A stretch of 64,000 bases of DNA from Micromonospora costi. Its GTDB lineage: Bacteria > Actinomycetota > Actinomycetes > Mycobacteriales > Micromonosporaceae. Position 1 is the first letter of the stretch, and every line of letters begins with the position of its first letter. The DNA lies in the NCBI RefSeq assembly GCF_003626655.1, contig NZ_RBAN01000007.1:1-64000 (forward strand), in the 5' to 3' direction. The translations under genes and the position numbers were made by a program. The notes under the pieces were generated by a model. That model saw only the letters and a program-made list of their open reading frames with translations, did no database searches and was not told the DNA's origin. Of the stretch, positions 24,874 to 32,045 are shown in pieces.

Positions 24874-26043
24874 CTACTCGACCGGCCGGGCCGGCGTCGG
24901 TTCGCGGTGCACGAGCCCGGAGAGGCGCAAAGCGATCCGCTGCCGGACCGGCGGCACGGCGCCGACCGCCCGGAGCAGCAGGTCCCGTGCCGGCCGGCGG
25001 GACGGTGGCAGGATGGCCAGCCGGGTCAACCCGGCTGCGAAACGCAGCACGTCCTCGGCCATCGGCCGCTGCTTGGCGGCGTACGCGTCGAGCAGGGACT
25101 CCGGGCCGCCGGCGAGCACGTCGGCCACGGCGGTGCCGAGGGCGACGGCGTCGCAGATGCCGAGGTTCATGCCTTGACCACCGGCCGGGCTGTGCACGTG
25201 GCCCGCGTCACCGGCCAGCAGCACCGGCCCGCGCCGGAACGTGTCGGCGATCCGGTGGTGCACCCGGAACCGGGAGCCCCAGAGCACCTCGGTCACCCGG
25301 TCGGGCCGGCGCGCGGGCCCCCGCTCGTCCAGCAACGCCTGGAGGTACGCGACGTCCGGCACCGAGGGCGCCTCCGGCACGGCGGCCACCAACCGCACCA
25401 CCTCGTCGGGCAGCGGCGCCCAGATGAGCGGGCCGGACCGGGCGAGGAAGAGCGCCGCCTCGTCGCGGGGCAGTGCGCTGCGCACCCGGACGTCAGCGAG
25501 CACGAACGACTCCTCGTGGGTGGGCCCGCTGAAGCCGATGCCCGCCTCCCGCCGGACGGCGCTGTGCATGCCGTCGGCGCCCACCACGTACCGGGCACGC
25601 ACCTCGCCCCCGTCGAGGTGCGCCACCACGCCGTCCGCGGTGCGGGTCAACGCGGTCAGCCGGCACGGCCGCCGCACCCGCACGCCGAGATCGGCCAGCC
25701 GTCCGGTGAGCACCGCCTCGGTGACCGCCTGCGAGACCAGCAGCGCGTAGGGGAAGCGGGACGGCAGCCGGTCGAACGGGACCGCGAGCAGCACCCGGTC
25801 GCGGTCGCGCACGGTGAAGCGCGGCGCCCGCACACCCTGGTCGACGAGGGGCGCGGCGGCGCCGATCCGGTCCAGCACCTCCAGGGTGTACGCGTGCACG
25901 ACGGCCGCACGGGACGTCACGGGTGGGTGGGCCGCCTGGTCGATCACCGTGACCTCCACCCCGCGCCGCGCCAGGGTCAGCGCGGTGGCGAGGCCGGTCG
26001 GGCCGCCCCCGACCACCAGAACCTGGGTGTGTTCGCGCAGCAT
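24874..26043 (-). CDS. FAD-dependent monooxygenase (TetX/PHBH-like)
   Basis: A 389-residue group A flavin monooxygenase. Seen: the Rossmann V-V-G-G-G-P-T-G-L (10-18), the D-G motif Y-V-V-G-A-D-G-M-H-S-A-V-R around 150, and the second FAD motif V-L-L-A-G-D-A-G-H-V-H-S-P with G-G-Q-G-M-N-L-G around 265-285. The family hydroxylates aromatic compounds, polyketides or antibiotics using NAD(P)H and O2; at this length it resembles TetX-like inactivating enzymes, but specificity cannot be read. Start ATG 26043 with GGAGGTGGGTC immediately upstream. It is divergent from a TetR gene across a 103-base region full of operator-like repeats, so it is probably induced by the compound it modifies. Confidence 0.9.
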   Translation of the reverse strand: MLREHTQVLVVGGGPTGLATALTLARRGVEVTVIDQAAHPPVTSRAAVVHAYTLEVLDRIGAAAPLVDQGVRAPRFTVRDRDRVLLAVPFDRLPSRFPYALLVSQAVTEAVLTGRLADLGVRVRRPCRLTALTRTADGVVAHLDGGEVRARYVVGADGMHSAVRREAGIGFSGPTHEESFVLADVRVRSALPRDEAALFLARSGPLIWAPLPDEVVRLVAAVPEAPSVPDVAYLQALLDERGPARRPDRVTEVLWGSRFRVHHRIADTFRRGPVLLAGDAGHVHSPAGGQGMNLGICDAVALGTAVADVLAGGPESLLDAYAAKQRPMAEDVLRFAAGLTRLAILPPSRRPARDLLLRAVGAVPPVRQRIALRLSGLVHREPTPARPVE

Positions 26044-26058
26044 GACCCACCTCCGATT

Positions 26059-26132
26059 GCCAACGCTCGTTTGCCAACACTCGTTGACTTGACGGTAGAG
26101 GTGGGTCGTCTTCGATGTCAACGGTTGTTGGC
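26059..26132. promoter_or_regulatory. Three TetR operator-like sites between the monooxygenase and TetR genes
   Basis: Three 16-bp sites share GCCAAC-N4-GTTGAC. Site 1 is 26059-26074 (GCCAACGCTCGTTTGC), site 2 is 26073-26088 (GCCAACACTCGTTGAC), and site 3, inverted, is 26117-26132 (GTCAACGGTTGTTGGC). Sites 1 and 2 are direct repeats with a 14-bp period. Site 3 is 15 bases before the TetR start and sites 1-2 are near the monooxygenase start, as expected for repression of both promoters. Confidence 0.8.
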
Positions 26133-26146
26133 CTACAGTCGTGGGC

Positions 26147-26722
26147 ATGGCCACCGCGACGCCCCGTACCCAACGCTCCGACGCCACCCGCGCCGCCATC
26201 CTCCGCGCAGCCCGTGAGCGGTTCGCCGCCGACGGATACGAGCGCGCCACGATCCGGGCCATCGCCGCCGACGCCCGGATCGACCCGTCGATGGTGATGC
26301 GCTACTACGGCAGCAAGGAGGGGCTGTTCGCGGCGGCCGCCGAATTCGACCTGCGGTTGCCCGAGTTGACCGACGTGCCGCCGGAGCAGCTCGGCGAGGT
26401 CCTCGCCCGGCACTTCCTCCACCGCTGGGAGGGCGACGAGACGATGGCGGCCCTGCTCCGCGCCGCCAGCACGAACCCGGGCGCGGCCGAGAAGATGCGC
26501 GGCATCTTCGCCGATCAACTCACCGCCGCCGTGGCCACCTTCGGCACGGACCCGGCCGGCACCGCCCAGCGGGCCGGCCTGGTGGCCGCGCAGATCCTCG
26601 GGCTCGCCCTCACCCGCTACATCGTCCGATTGCCGCCGATGGTGGAGATGGCGCCGGAGGAGCTGGTCGCCTGGGTCGCGCCGACCCTCCAGCGGTACCT
26701 CACCGGAAATCCCGGTCGTTGA
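26147..26722 (+). CDS. TetR-family repressor divergent from monooxygenase
   Basis: A 191-residue TetR protein. HTH: T-R-A-A-I-L-R-A-A-R-E-R-F-A, then Y-E-R-A-T-I-R-A-I-A-A-D-A-R-I-D and V-M-R-Y-Y-G-S-K-E-G-L-F (about 12-60). The C-terminal helices follow the TetR_C pattern with P-P-E-Q-L-G-E-V-L-A-R-H. It probably represses itself and the monooxygenase through the three sites in the shared 103-base spacer, with relief by a small hydrophobic ligand. Start ATG 26147; GTG 26141 two codons earlier is possible. Confidence 0.9.
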   Translation: MATATPRTQRSDATRAAILRAARERFAADGYERATIRAIAADARIDPSMVMRYYGSKEGLFAAAAEFDLRLPELTDVPPEQLGEVLARHFLHRWEGDETMAALLRAASTNPGAAEKMRGIFADQLTAAVATFGTDPAGTAQRAGLVAAQILGLALTRYIVRLPPMVEMAPEELVAWVAPTLQRYLTGNPGR

Positions 26723-26790
26723 CCCAACCATTCACCGCCTCCGGTGCGTCTGCCGGATGACACGCAACGCGACGGCCGGGGAGGGGGCGG

Positions 26791-27318
26791 ATGGCACCGA
26801 CGGCGACCGACGGACGCGACGGCTACGTCGCCTTCGTGGAGAGTCACCAGCACCGCCTGCTGCGCGCGGCGTACCTCGTCTGCGGCAACCGGCACCAGGC
26901 CGAGGACCTGCTCCAGGACGCGCTGCTGAAGCTGGCGCTGCGCTGGAGCAGCGTGCGCGAGGGCGATCCGGCCGCGTACGTGCGGTCGATCCTCTACCGC
27001 GACGCGGTGTCGTGGTGGCGCCGCCGCCGCCGCGAGTGGTTGAGCGCGCAGCCGCCCGAGCAGGTGGCCGTCGACCGGGACGGCGCGCTCCGGCTCGCGC
27101 TGCACCAGGCGCTGGGCCAACTGCCGCCGCGCCAGCGCGCGGTGGTCGTGCTGCGCTACTTCGAGGATCTGACCGAGGCGGCCACCGCCGAGGTGCTGGG
27201 CGTGAGCGTGGGCACGGTCAAGAGCCAGTGCCACGACGCGCTGCGCCGGCTCCGGACGGTGGCGCCCGAACTGGGCCGCGACGACGGCCTCGCCAGCGGG
27301 ATGGAGGTGAAACCGTGA
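26791..27318 (+). CDS. ECF (SigE-like) RNA polymerase sigma factor
   Basis: A 175-residue group 4 sigma factor. Region 2 contains L-L-R-A-A-Y-L-V-C-G-N, the A-E-D-L-L-Q-D-A-L core-binding helix and a W-W-R-R-R-R-R basic stretch. Region 4 has L-P-P-R-Q-R-A-V-V-V-L-R-Y and the HTH V-L-G-V-S-V-G-T-V-K-S-Q. It belongs to the actinobacterial SigE-like short sigma group. The stop overlaps the start of the following gene (GTGA at 27315-27318), so the downstream membrane protein is translated with it and is its probable anti-sigma factor. The start has GGGGAGGGGGCGG upstream. Confidence 0.92.
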   Translation: MAPTATDGRDGYVAFVESHQHRLLRAAYLVCGNRHQAEDLLQDALLKLALRWSSVREGDPAAYVRSILYRDAVSWWRRRRREWLSAQPPEQVAVDRDGALRLALHQALGQLPPRQRAVVVLRYFEDLTEAATAEVLGVSVGTVKSQCHDALRRLRTVAPELGRDDGLASGMEVKP

Positions 27319-28493
27319 GGGACGGCGACCTTCGACAGCTGCTGACCCTCGCCGCCGAGGACGTACGCCCGTCGCAGCCGGCGGCGGCCGCCTGGGAACG
27401 GGCCCACCGGGTCCGCCGCACCCGCCGCGCCGTCGGTGCCGTTGCCGTGGCGGTCGTCCTGGTCGCCGGCGGTACGACGCTGGCCCTGCGACCCGGGGGC
27501 CGGCCGGCGCCCGTCGCCCCGGCCACGGCGACCGCGAACCCGGTCCCGAGCGCGTCGCCGGTGCAGCGTCCGCCGGACCAGCTCACGTACTCGGGTGGCC
27601 CGCTCGCCCGGCTCGCCGGCCCGCCGAGCACGTCGCTGTCCGCCCGCCCGGTCCACCGGGCCGTGGCGCTCTACCAGCCCGTCGACCCGAACACCGGCGC
27701 CGCGGGAGGCATCCGCGTGCTCGGCGACGACGGCGTCGTCCGGAATCTCGACGTGGTCACGCTCGGCCCGACCCGCGACGCCGCCGGCAACGAGGCCACC
27801 GCGCTGAAGAGCGGCAACCTGTCACCGGACGGGCGGCTGGCCGCGTTCGCCCAGACCGACGAGGTGGTCGTGGTCGACCTGACCACCGCTGCCGTGCGCC
27901 GCTACCCGCTCGCGGGCTACCTGGAGCACGTCCTCTGGGCCGGCGACCGGCTCCTCGTCGGCGACGACGACACGGTGTACGAGGTGGACCCCAGCACCGG
28001 CGCGACCGAGAAGGTGCCCGGCGTGTCGCCCTGGGACGTGGTCACCCCCGACCCGGGAAACGGGTCCGGGGTCCTGCTGACGCTGACCGGTGTCGAGCAG
28101 GGTCTGACACTGAGCCGATGGACGTCGAACGACGTCGGCACGCAGCGACTCGACTTCCGCGCACTGCCGGCGGGCAACCGGGTCGACGAGTTCTACGGGC
28201 GGGGCTGGCAACGCGGCGACGAGGTGGCGCGCGCCGGCTGGCTCACCACCGGCACCACGAGCGGTGTGGAAGGGGTCGCGGTGGTGAACGGCGAGACCGG
28301 CATCGTCACCCGCCTGCTCGACCTGGGCCGGGAGGGCCGGAGCAAGGGCTGCTGCGAGGTGCTCGGCTGGGACGCGGACGGCGGCGTGCTGCTGCGGTAC
28401 AGCGCCGGCGGGCTGATCCGGTGGCAGCCCGAGACCGGCGCGGTCACCGGCGTGCTGGCCGAGCTGCCCGGCCAGGTGGCCCTGGCATGGTGA
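27315..28493 (+). CDS. Membrane protein coupled to the ECF sigma factor (probable anti-sigma)
   Basis: A 392-residue bitopic protein. The cytoplasmic N-terminus (1-38, ending H-R-V-R-R-T-R-R) is followed by one transmembrane helix at 39-58 and a large extracytoplasmic region with beta-propeller-like repeats (L-S-P-D-G-R-L-A-A-F-A-Q, D-D-D-T-V-Y-E-V-D-P-S-T-G). The short cytoplasmic part fits an anti-sigma tail, but no zinc-binding H-x3-C-x2-C motif is seen, so it is not a ZAS-type anti-sigma. The start is GTG 27315, overlapping the sigma factor stop. Sensing by the propeller of an envelope or extracellular signal is inferred. Its stop is embedded in a terminator hairpin. Confidence 0.82.
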   Translation: MRDGDLRQLLTLAAEDVRPSQPAAAAWERAHRVRRTRRAVGAVAVAVVLVAGGTTLALRPGGRPAPVAPATATANPVPSASPVQRPPDQLTYSGGPLARLAGPPSTSLSARPVHRAVALYQPVDPNTGAAGGIRVLGDDGVVRNLDVVTLGPTRDAAGNEATALKSGNLSPDGRLAAFAQTDEVVVVDLTTAAVRRYPLAGYLEHVLWAGDRLLVGDDDTVYEVDPSTGATEKVPGVSPWDVVTPDPGNGSGVLLTLTGVEQGLTLSRWTSNDVGTQRLDFRALPAGNRVDEFYGRGWQRGDEVARAGWLTTGTTSGVEGVAVVNGETGIVTRLLDLGREGRSKGCCEVLGWDADGGVLLRYSAGGLIRWQPETGAVTGVLAELPGQVALAW

Positions 28494-28527
28494 CGGCCCG
28501 CTCCCGGTTCGGGGGCGGGCCGTCACC
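28489..28527. terminator. Bidirectional terminator overlapping a stop codon
   Basis: A perfect 13-bp stem (28489-28501 GGTGACGGCCCGC with 28515-28527) and an inner CCCG/CGGG mini-stem. The TGA of the sigma-operon membrane protein (28491-28493) lies in the left arm. The hairpin serves both this gene and the convergent rhodanese gene, which ends at 28537. Confidence 0.85.
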
Positions 28528-28536
28528 GGTCACGGG

Positions 28537-29439
28537 TCAGGGGTTGAGGCCGCCCGGCTGGTCGCCCTTCACGACGGGCGCCCGCACGAGGTTGCCCCAC
28601 TCGGTCCACGAGCCGTCGTAGTTGCGCACCTGCGGGTAGCCGAGCAGGTGCCGCAGCACGAACCAGGTGTGGCTCGACCGCTCGCCGATCCGGCAGTACG
28701 CGACGATGTCGTCGGACGGGCTCAGCCCGAGCTGGTCGGCGTAGATGGCGCGCAGCTCGTCCGCGGACTTGAACGTGCCGTCGTCGTTGGCCGCCGACTT
28801 CCACGGCTTGTTGACCGCACCCGGGATGTGCCCGCCGCGCAGCGCGCCCTCCTGCGGGTAGTCCGGCATGTGCAGCATCTCGCCCGTGTACTCGCCCGGC
28901 GAGCGCACGTCGACCAGCGGACGGCCCGCCGCGACGTGCGCCATGACCTGCTCGCGGTACGCCCGGAGCGGCGCGTCGTCGCGCTGCGGCACCGGGTATT
29001 CGGCGCGGGGCCGGGTCACCTTGTCGCGGCTCAGCTCCCGCCCCTCGGCGATCCACTTCTGCCGGCCGCCGTCGAGCAGCCGCACGTCCGGGTGGCCGAA
29101 GAGGGAGAAGACCCAGAGGGCGTACGCGGCCCACCAGTTGAAGTTGTCGCCGTAGAAGACGACGGTGTCGTCCCGGCCGATGCCCTTGGCGGCGCACAGC
29201 TCGGCGAAGCTCTTGGCGTCCAGGTAGTCCCGGGTCACCTGGTCGTTCAGTTCGAGGTGCCAGTCCACCTTGACGGCACCCGGGATGTGACCGGTGTCGT
29301 AGAGCAGCACGTCCTCGTCGGACTCGATGACCACGAGGCCCTCGTCGCCCAGGTGCTGGGCCAGCCACTCGGTGGTGACCAGGCGCTGCGGCTCCGCGTA
29401 CGACTGAAGGCGGGGATCAGGATCGCTCGGCACAGACAT
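28537..29439 (-). CDS. Thiosulfate sulfurtransferase (two-domain rhodanese)
   Basis: A 300-residue tandem rhodanese that moves sulfane sulfur from thiosulfate to cyanide or other thiophilic acceptors. The inactive N-terminal domain contains Y-D-T-G-H-I-P-G-A-V-K-V-D-W-H; the C-terminal domain has D-V-R-S-P-G-E-Y-T-G and the active-site loop Y-C-R-I-G-E-R-S with the catalytic Cys around 240. The ATG 29439 (M-S-V-P-S-D-P-D) is preferred over a TTG three codons upstream. In many actinobacteria this enzyme sits beside a SufE gene; here SufE is 5 kb away. Confidence 0.94.
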   Translation of the reverse strand: MSVPSDPDPRLQSYAEPQRLVTTEWLAQHLGDEGLVVIESDEDVLLYDTGHIPGAVKVDWHLELNDQVTRDYLDAKSFAELCAAKGIGRDDTVVFYGDNFNWWAAYALWVFSLFGHPDVRLLDGGRQKWIAEGRELSRDKVTRPRAEYPVPQRDDAPLRAYREQVMAHVAAGRPLVDVRSPGEYTGEMLHMPDYPQEGALRGGHIPGAVNKPWKSAANDDGTFKSADELRAIYADQLGLSPSDDIVAYCRIGERSSHTWFVLRHLLGYPQVRNYDGSWTEWGNLVRAPVVKGDQPGGLNP

Positions 29440-29509
29440 GATCCCCAAGGTACGCCCGATGGCCCGCGGCCGACCCCGAAACGTGACGGGGCAGGCAGGC
29501 CGCCGGACC

Positions 29510-30277
29510 TCAGTCGACGATCGGGCCGAGCGACGGGCGCTTCGCCGTGACCGTGTCCCCGGACGAGCGGCCGGTGAGGCGACGCTTGATCCAGGGGGCC
29601 AGGTGCTGGCCGGCCCAGCGCACGTCGGCCGCGCGGGCGGCCAGCCACGGTGTGGGCGCGGGATGCGGCGGCACCAGGAGCCAGTCCTCGTCGCAGGCCA
29701 CGCCGAGCGCGTCGAGCACCTGGCCGGCGACCCGCCGGTGCCCGGCCGGGGAGAGGTGCAGGCGGTCCGTGCTCCACAGCATCGGGTTGAGGTACGTGTC
29801 GTCGGAGTACAGGTCCACCATGATCGCGCCGTGCCGCTCGGCGGTCTCGCCGACCGCCTGGTTGAGCAGGTCCACCCGGGGCGCGACCAGACGCTGGCCG
29901 GGAAGCCGGGCCATCACGTCCGCGAACCGGAAGATCAGGACGTCCGCGCCGATGGCCCGGAACTGCCCGACCACCTCGTCGAACCGGGCAACCAGCGACA
30001 CGCCGTCGAAGTTGCGACGCAGCACGTCGTTGCCGCCGGCCGCGAAGCTCACGAGGTCGGGCTTCATGGCGAGCGCCTCGGGCACCTGGTTGGCCACGAT
30101 GTTCGGGAAGAGCCGCCCGCGGATGGCCAGGTTCGCGTACCGGAAGTCCGGCCCGGCCTCGGCGGCGAGCCGGGTCGCGACCAGGTCGGCCCAGCCCCGG
30201 TAGGTGCCGTCCGGGTACGGGTCGTCCATGCCCTCGGTGAAGCTGTCCCCCACCGCCACGAAGCTGCGCCAGCGCAC
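29510..30277 (-). CDS. SGNH/GDSL-family hydrolase
   Basis: A 255-residue esterase-like protein. Block I is V-A-V-G-D-S-F-T-E-G with the nucleophile Ser about residue 11, block III is A-G-G-N-D-V-L-R near 80, and block V is D-R-L-H-L-S-P-A-G-H near 180 with the catalytic Asp/His. No signal peptide is present, so it is intracellular. The natural substrate is unknown; relatives hydrolyse acyl esters or lysophospholipids. The start is GTG 30277 (V-R-W-R-S-F-V-A-V-G), preceded by AGGAGG five bases upstream. Confidence 0.9.
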   Translation of the reverse strand: MRWRSFVAVGDSFTEGMDDPYPDGTYRGWADLVATRLAAEAGPDFRYANLAIRGRLFPNIVANQVPEALAMKPDLVSFAAGGNDVLRRNFDGVSLVARFDEVVGQFRAIGADVLIFRFADVMARLPGQRLVAPRVDLLNQAVGETAERHGAIMVDLYSDDTYLNPMLWSTDRLHLSPAGHRRVAGQVLDALGVACDEDWLLVPPHPAPTPWLAARAADVRWAGQHLAPWIKRRLTGRSSGDTVTAKRPSLGPIVD

Positions 30278-30372
30278 CGCGGCCTCCTCACGCTCCCTGG
30301 TTGCCTGCGGCGACCAGTTTGGCACCGCCTACCACCTCGGCGGTGCCCGCCGAGGAACGAACGTGGCGGAGG

Positions 30373-30723
30373 TCATCGCTTTCGCCCGGACGGCTCGACG
30401 ATGCCCCTCCGGTACGGACCCCAGCCGACGAACCGCTCGAACAGGTCACGGGGTGTCGGACCGTCGTACGGGTTCAGCCGGAACAGGTCGTGGGTCGCCT
30501 CGTGGTAGAGCCCGGACAGGTAGATGGCCAGGTCGACCGGGCTGCCGTCGTACTCGACCCGGAGGAGCAGTCGCGCCTCCGCACACGGCCACGGCCGCCC
30601 GCACGCCCGGCAGAGCCAGGTCGGGCGTACGGGCAGGTGCGGCGGGTGACCCGGCGGGTACGGGCGGGGACGGTCGGCGTACGGCCCGAGCCGGGCCAGA
30701 GGCAGGCGGAGCGGATTGCGCAT
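30373..30723 (-). CDS. Conserved actinobacterial protein with a Cys pair
   Basis: A 116-residue protein with a Pro/Arg-rich N-terminus, a possible metal-binding C-R-A-C-G-R-P-W-P-C motif (about residues 38-47) and a C-terminal part rich in Tyr/Leu (Y-L-S-G-L-Y-H-E-A-T-H-D-L-F). The ATG 30723 has AAGGAGG spaced ideally. It is divergent from the XRE/DUF397 cassette that starts at 30914, and I associate proteins of this type with such cassettes in streptomycetes, but cannot verify that here. Function unknown; zinc binding is inferred from the three cysteines. Confidence 0.75.
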   Translation of the reverse strand: MRNPLRLPLARLGPYADRPRPYPPGHPPHLPVRPTWLCRACGRPWPCAEARLLLRVEYDGSPVDLAIYLSGLYHEATHDLFRLNPYDGPTPRDLFERFVGWGPYRRGIVEPSGRKR

Positions 30724-30913
30724 CTCGACCTCCTTGGCGGTACGGGCCGGGGCCCCGGAAGCGGGCCGAACCGGAGGCGACCCGCTGCGTGACAGTCTGC
30801 TGAGGACGCCACTACGCTCGGAAGGCATCGACGCCGGTCTGGGCAGAGTCGCGTCGACCGTCCCGTCCGCGTGGAACGGCCGTGGAGGGCGCGGGGAAGA
30901 CCGTGGAGGAAAT

Positions 30914-31717
30914 GTGGAGAGTGGGCCAACCGCCGAGCTGATCCGGGCACAACTGCGACGGTTGCGACTGAACGCCGACCTCAGCCAGGAGGAGTTCGGG
31001 AAGCTCGTCCACTACTCGGGTTCCCAGGTGTCCGCGGTCGAGCTGGGCCAACGGCCACTCGACCGGCTCTTCCTCAAGCGCGCCGACGAGGTGCTGAAGA
31101 CGGGCGGACTGCTCGCCTCGCTGCTCAGGATGGCCGAGCGCGACGGCCAGCCCAGCTGGTTCCGGCCGTGGTTGGAGGCCGAGCGCACCGCGAGGCAACT
31201 CTGGTGTTACCACCCGACGCTGATTCCGGGCCTGTTACAGACCGAGAACTACGCCCGCGCGGTGATCCGGGCCGACGACATGCTCGGTCACGACGAGGTG
31301 GAGAGGCGGGTGGCGGTCCGGCTGGATCGGCAGGCGGTTCTCAGCCGGCCGCAGCCGCCGAAGTTCGTGGCGGTGATCGAGGAGGCGGTTCTCCGCCGAG
31401 CCGACGAGGGCTTCCGCGGCCTGATGGCCGAGCAGATCGGTCATCTGCTGGAGCTCATGGAGCATCCGCACATCAGCGTGCACCTCGTTCCGGCGGAGGT
31501 GAGCACCCACGTGGGTCTCGCCGGCCCGTTCACCATCGCGCGGGGTGACGACGGCGGCTGGGTCGGCCACCTGGAGAACCAGCTCGGGGGCACGACCATC
31601 GACAAGGACGAGGCCGTAGCTATCCTCAGCGATAGATGGGAGAGCATCCGCAGCGAGGCCCTACCTCAGCGGCAGTCCATGCTGCTGATGAAGGAAGTGA
31701 TGACGTCATGGAGCTGA
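30914..31717 (+). CDS. XRE-family regulator with DUF5753 (second cassette)
   Basis: A 267-residue regulator of the same family as the one at 344-1225. HTH: L-R-L-N-A-D-L-S-Q-E-E-F-G-K-L-V and S-G-S-Q-V-S-A-V-E-L-G-Q-R (about 18-50). DUF5753: I-P-G-L-L-Q-T-E-N-Y-A-R-A-V, R-Q-A-V-L-S-R-P and a late G-P-F-T-I-A-R. The start is GTG 30914 with GGAGG four bases upstream. The downstream DUF397 gene begins ten bases before its stop. Two cassettes in one 31-kb interval indicate family expansion. Confidence 0.9.
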   Translation: MESGPTAELIRAQLRRLRLNADLSQEEFGKLVHYSGSQVSAVELGQRPLDRLFLKRADEVLKTGGLLASLLRMAERDGQPSWFRPWLEAERTARQLWCYHPTLIPGLLQTENYARAVIRADDMLGHDEVERRVAVRLDRQAVLSRPQPPKFVAVIEEAVLRRADEGFRGLMAEQIGHLLELMEHPHISVHLVPAEVSTHVGLAGPFTIARGDDGGWVGHLENQLGGTTIDKDEAVAILSDRWESIRSEALPQRQSMLLMKEVMTSWS

Positions 31718-31890
31718 CCGGCGCGAGCTGGCACACGTCCACCCGCAGCGGGAACGGCGAGTGTGTTGAGGTGGCCGAGAATCTGCCCGGCGTCGTCCTG
31801 GTGCGCGACAGCAAGGATCCGTCCGGCCCGGTGCTGACCTTCGACCCCCGGGCCTGGCGGGCGTTCATCGAGCGCACCAAGGGCCACTGA
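31708..31890 (+). CDS. DUF397 domain protein (second cassette)
   Basis: A 60-residue DUF397 protein: A-S-W-H-T-S-T-R-S-G-N-G-E-C-V-E-V-A, V-R-D-S-K-D-P-S-G-P and W-R-A-F-I-E. Start ATG 31708 overlaps the XRE stop at 31717, as in the cassette at the left end of the window. It is followed after five bases by the hairpin element at 31896. The function of the domain is not established; regulation of or by the XRE partner is assumed. Confidence 0.92.
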   Translation: MELTGASWHTSTRSGNGECVEVAENLPGVVLVRDSKDPSGPVLTFDPRAWRAFIERTKGH

Positions 31891-31895
31891 CCACC

Positions 31896-31978
31896 GCTTG
31901 ATCCACACCAGATCGGCGATGTCGCGGTGTCCAACCCACCCGGACACCGCAACATCGGGGAAACGGTGTGGATCAAGC
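31896..31978. repeat. GATC-bounded double-stem inverted repeat (copy D)
   Basis: The outer arms GCTTGATCCACACC (31896-31909) pair perfectly with 31965-31978. Inner arms 31917-31932 (CGATGTCGCGGTGTCC) and 31942-31957 pair at 15 of 16 positions around a nine-base loop. It stands between the DUF397 stop and proS. It may terminate the XRE/DUF397 transcript. Confidence 0.9.
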
Positions 31979-32045
31979 CCGAGGCAGCCGATCAAGCGAC
32001 GGAAACGGATCGCCCGCCCCGGCGCGTCGGTCGTACGCTGCGCTG

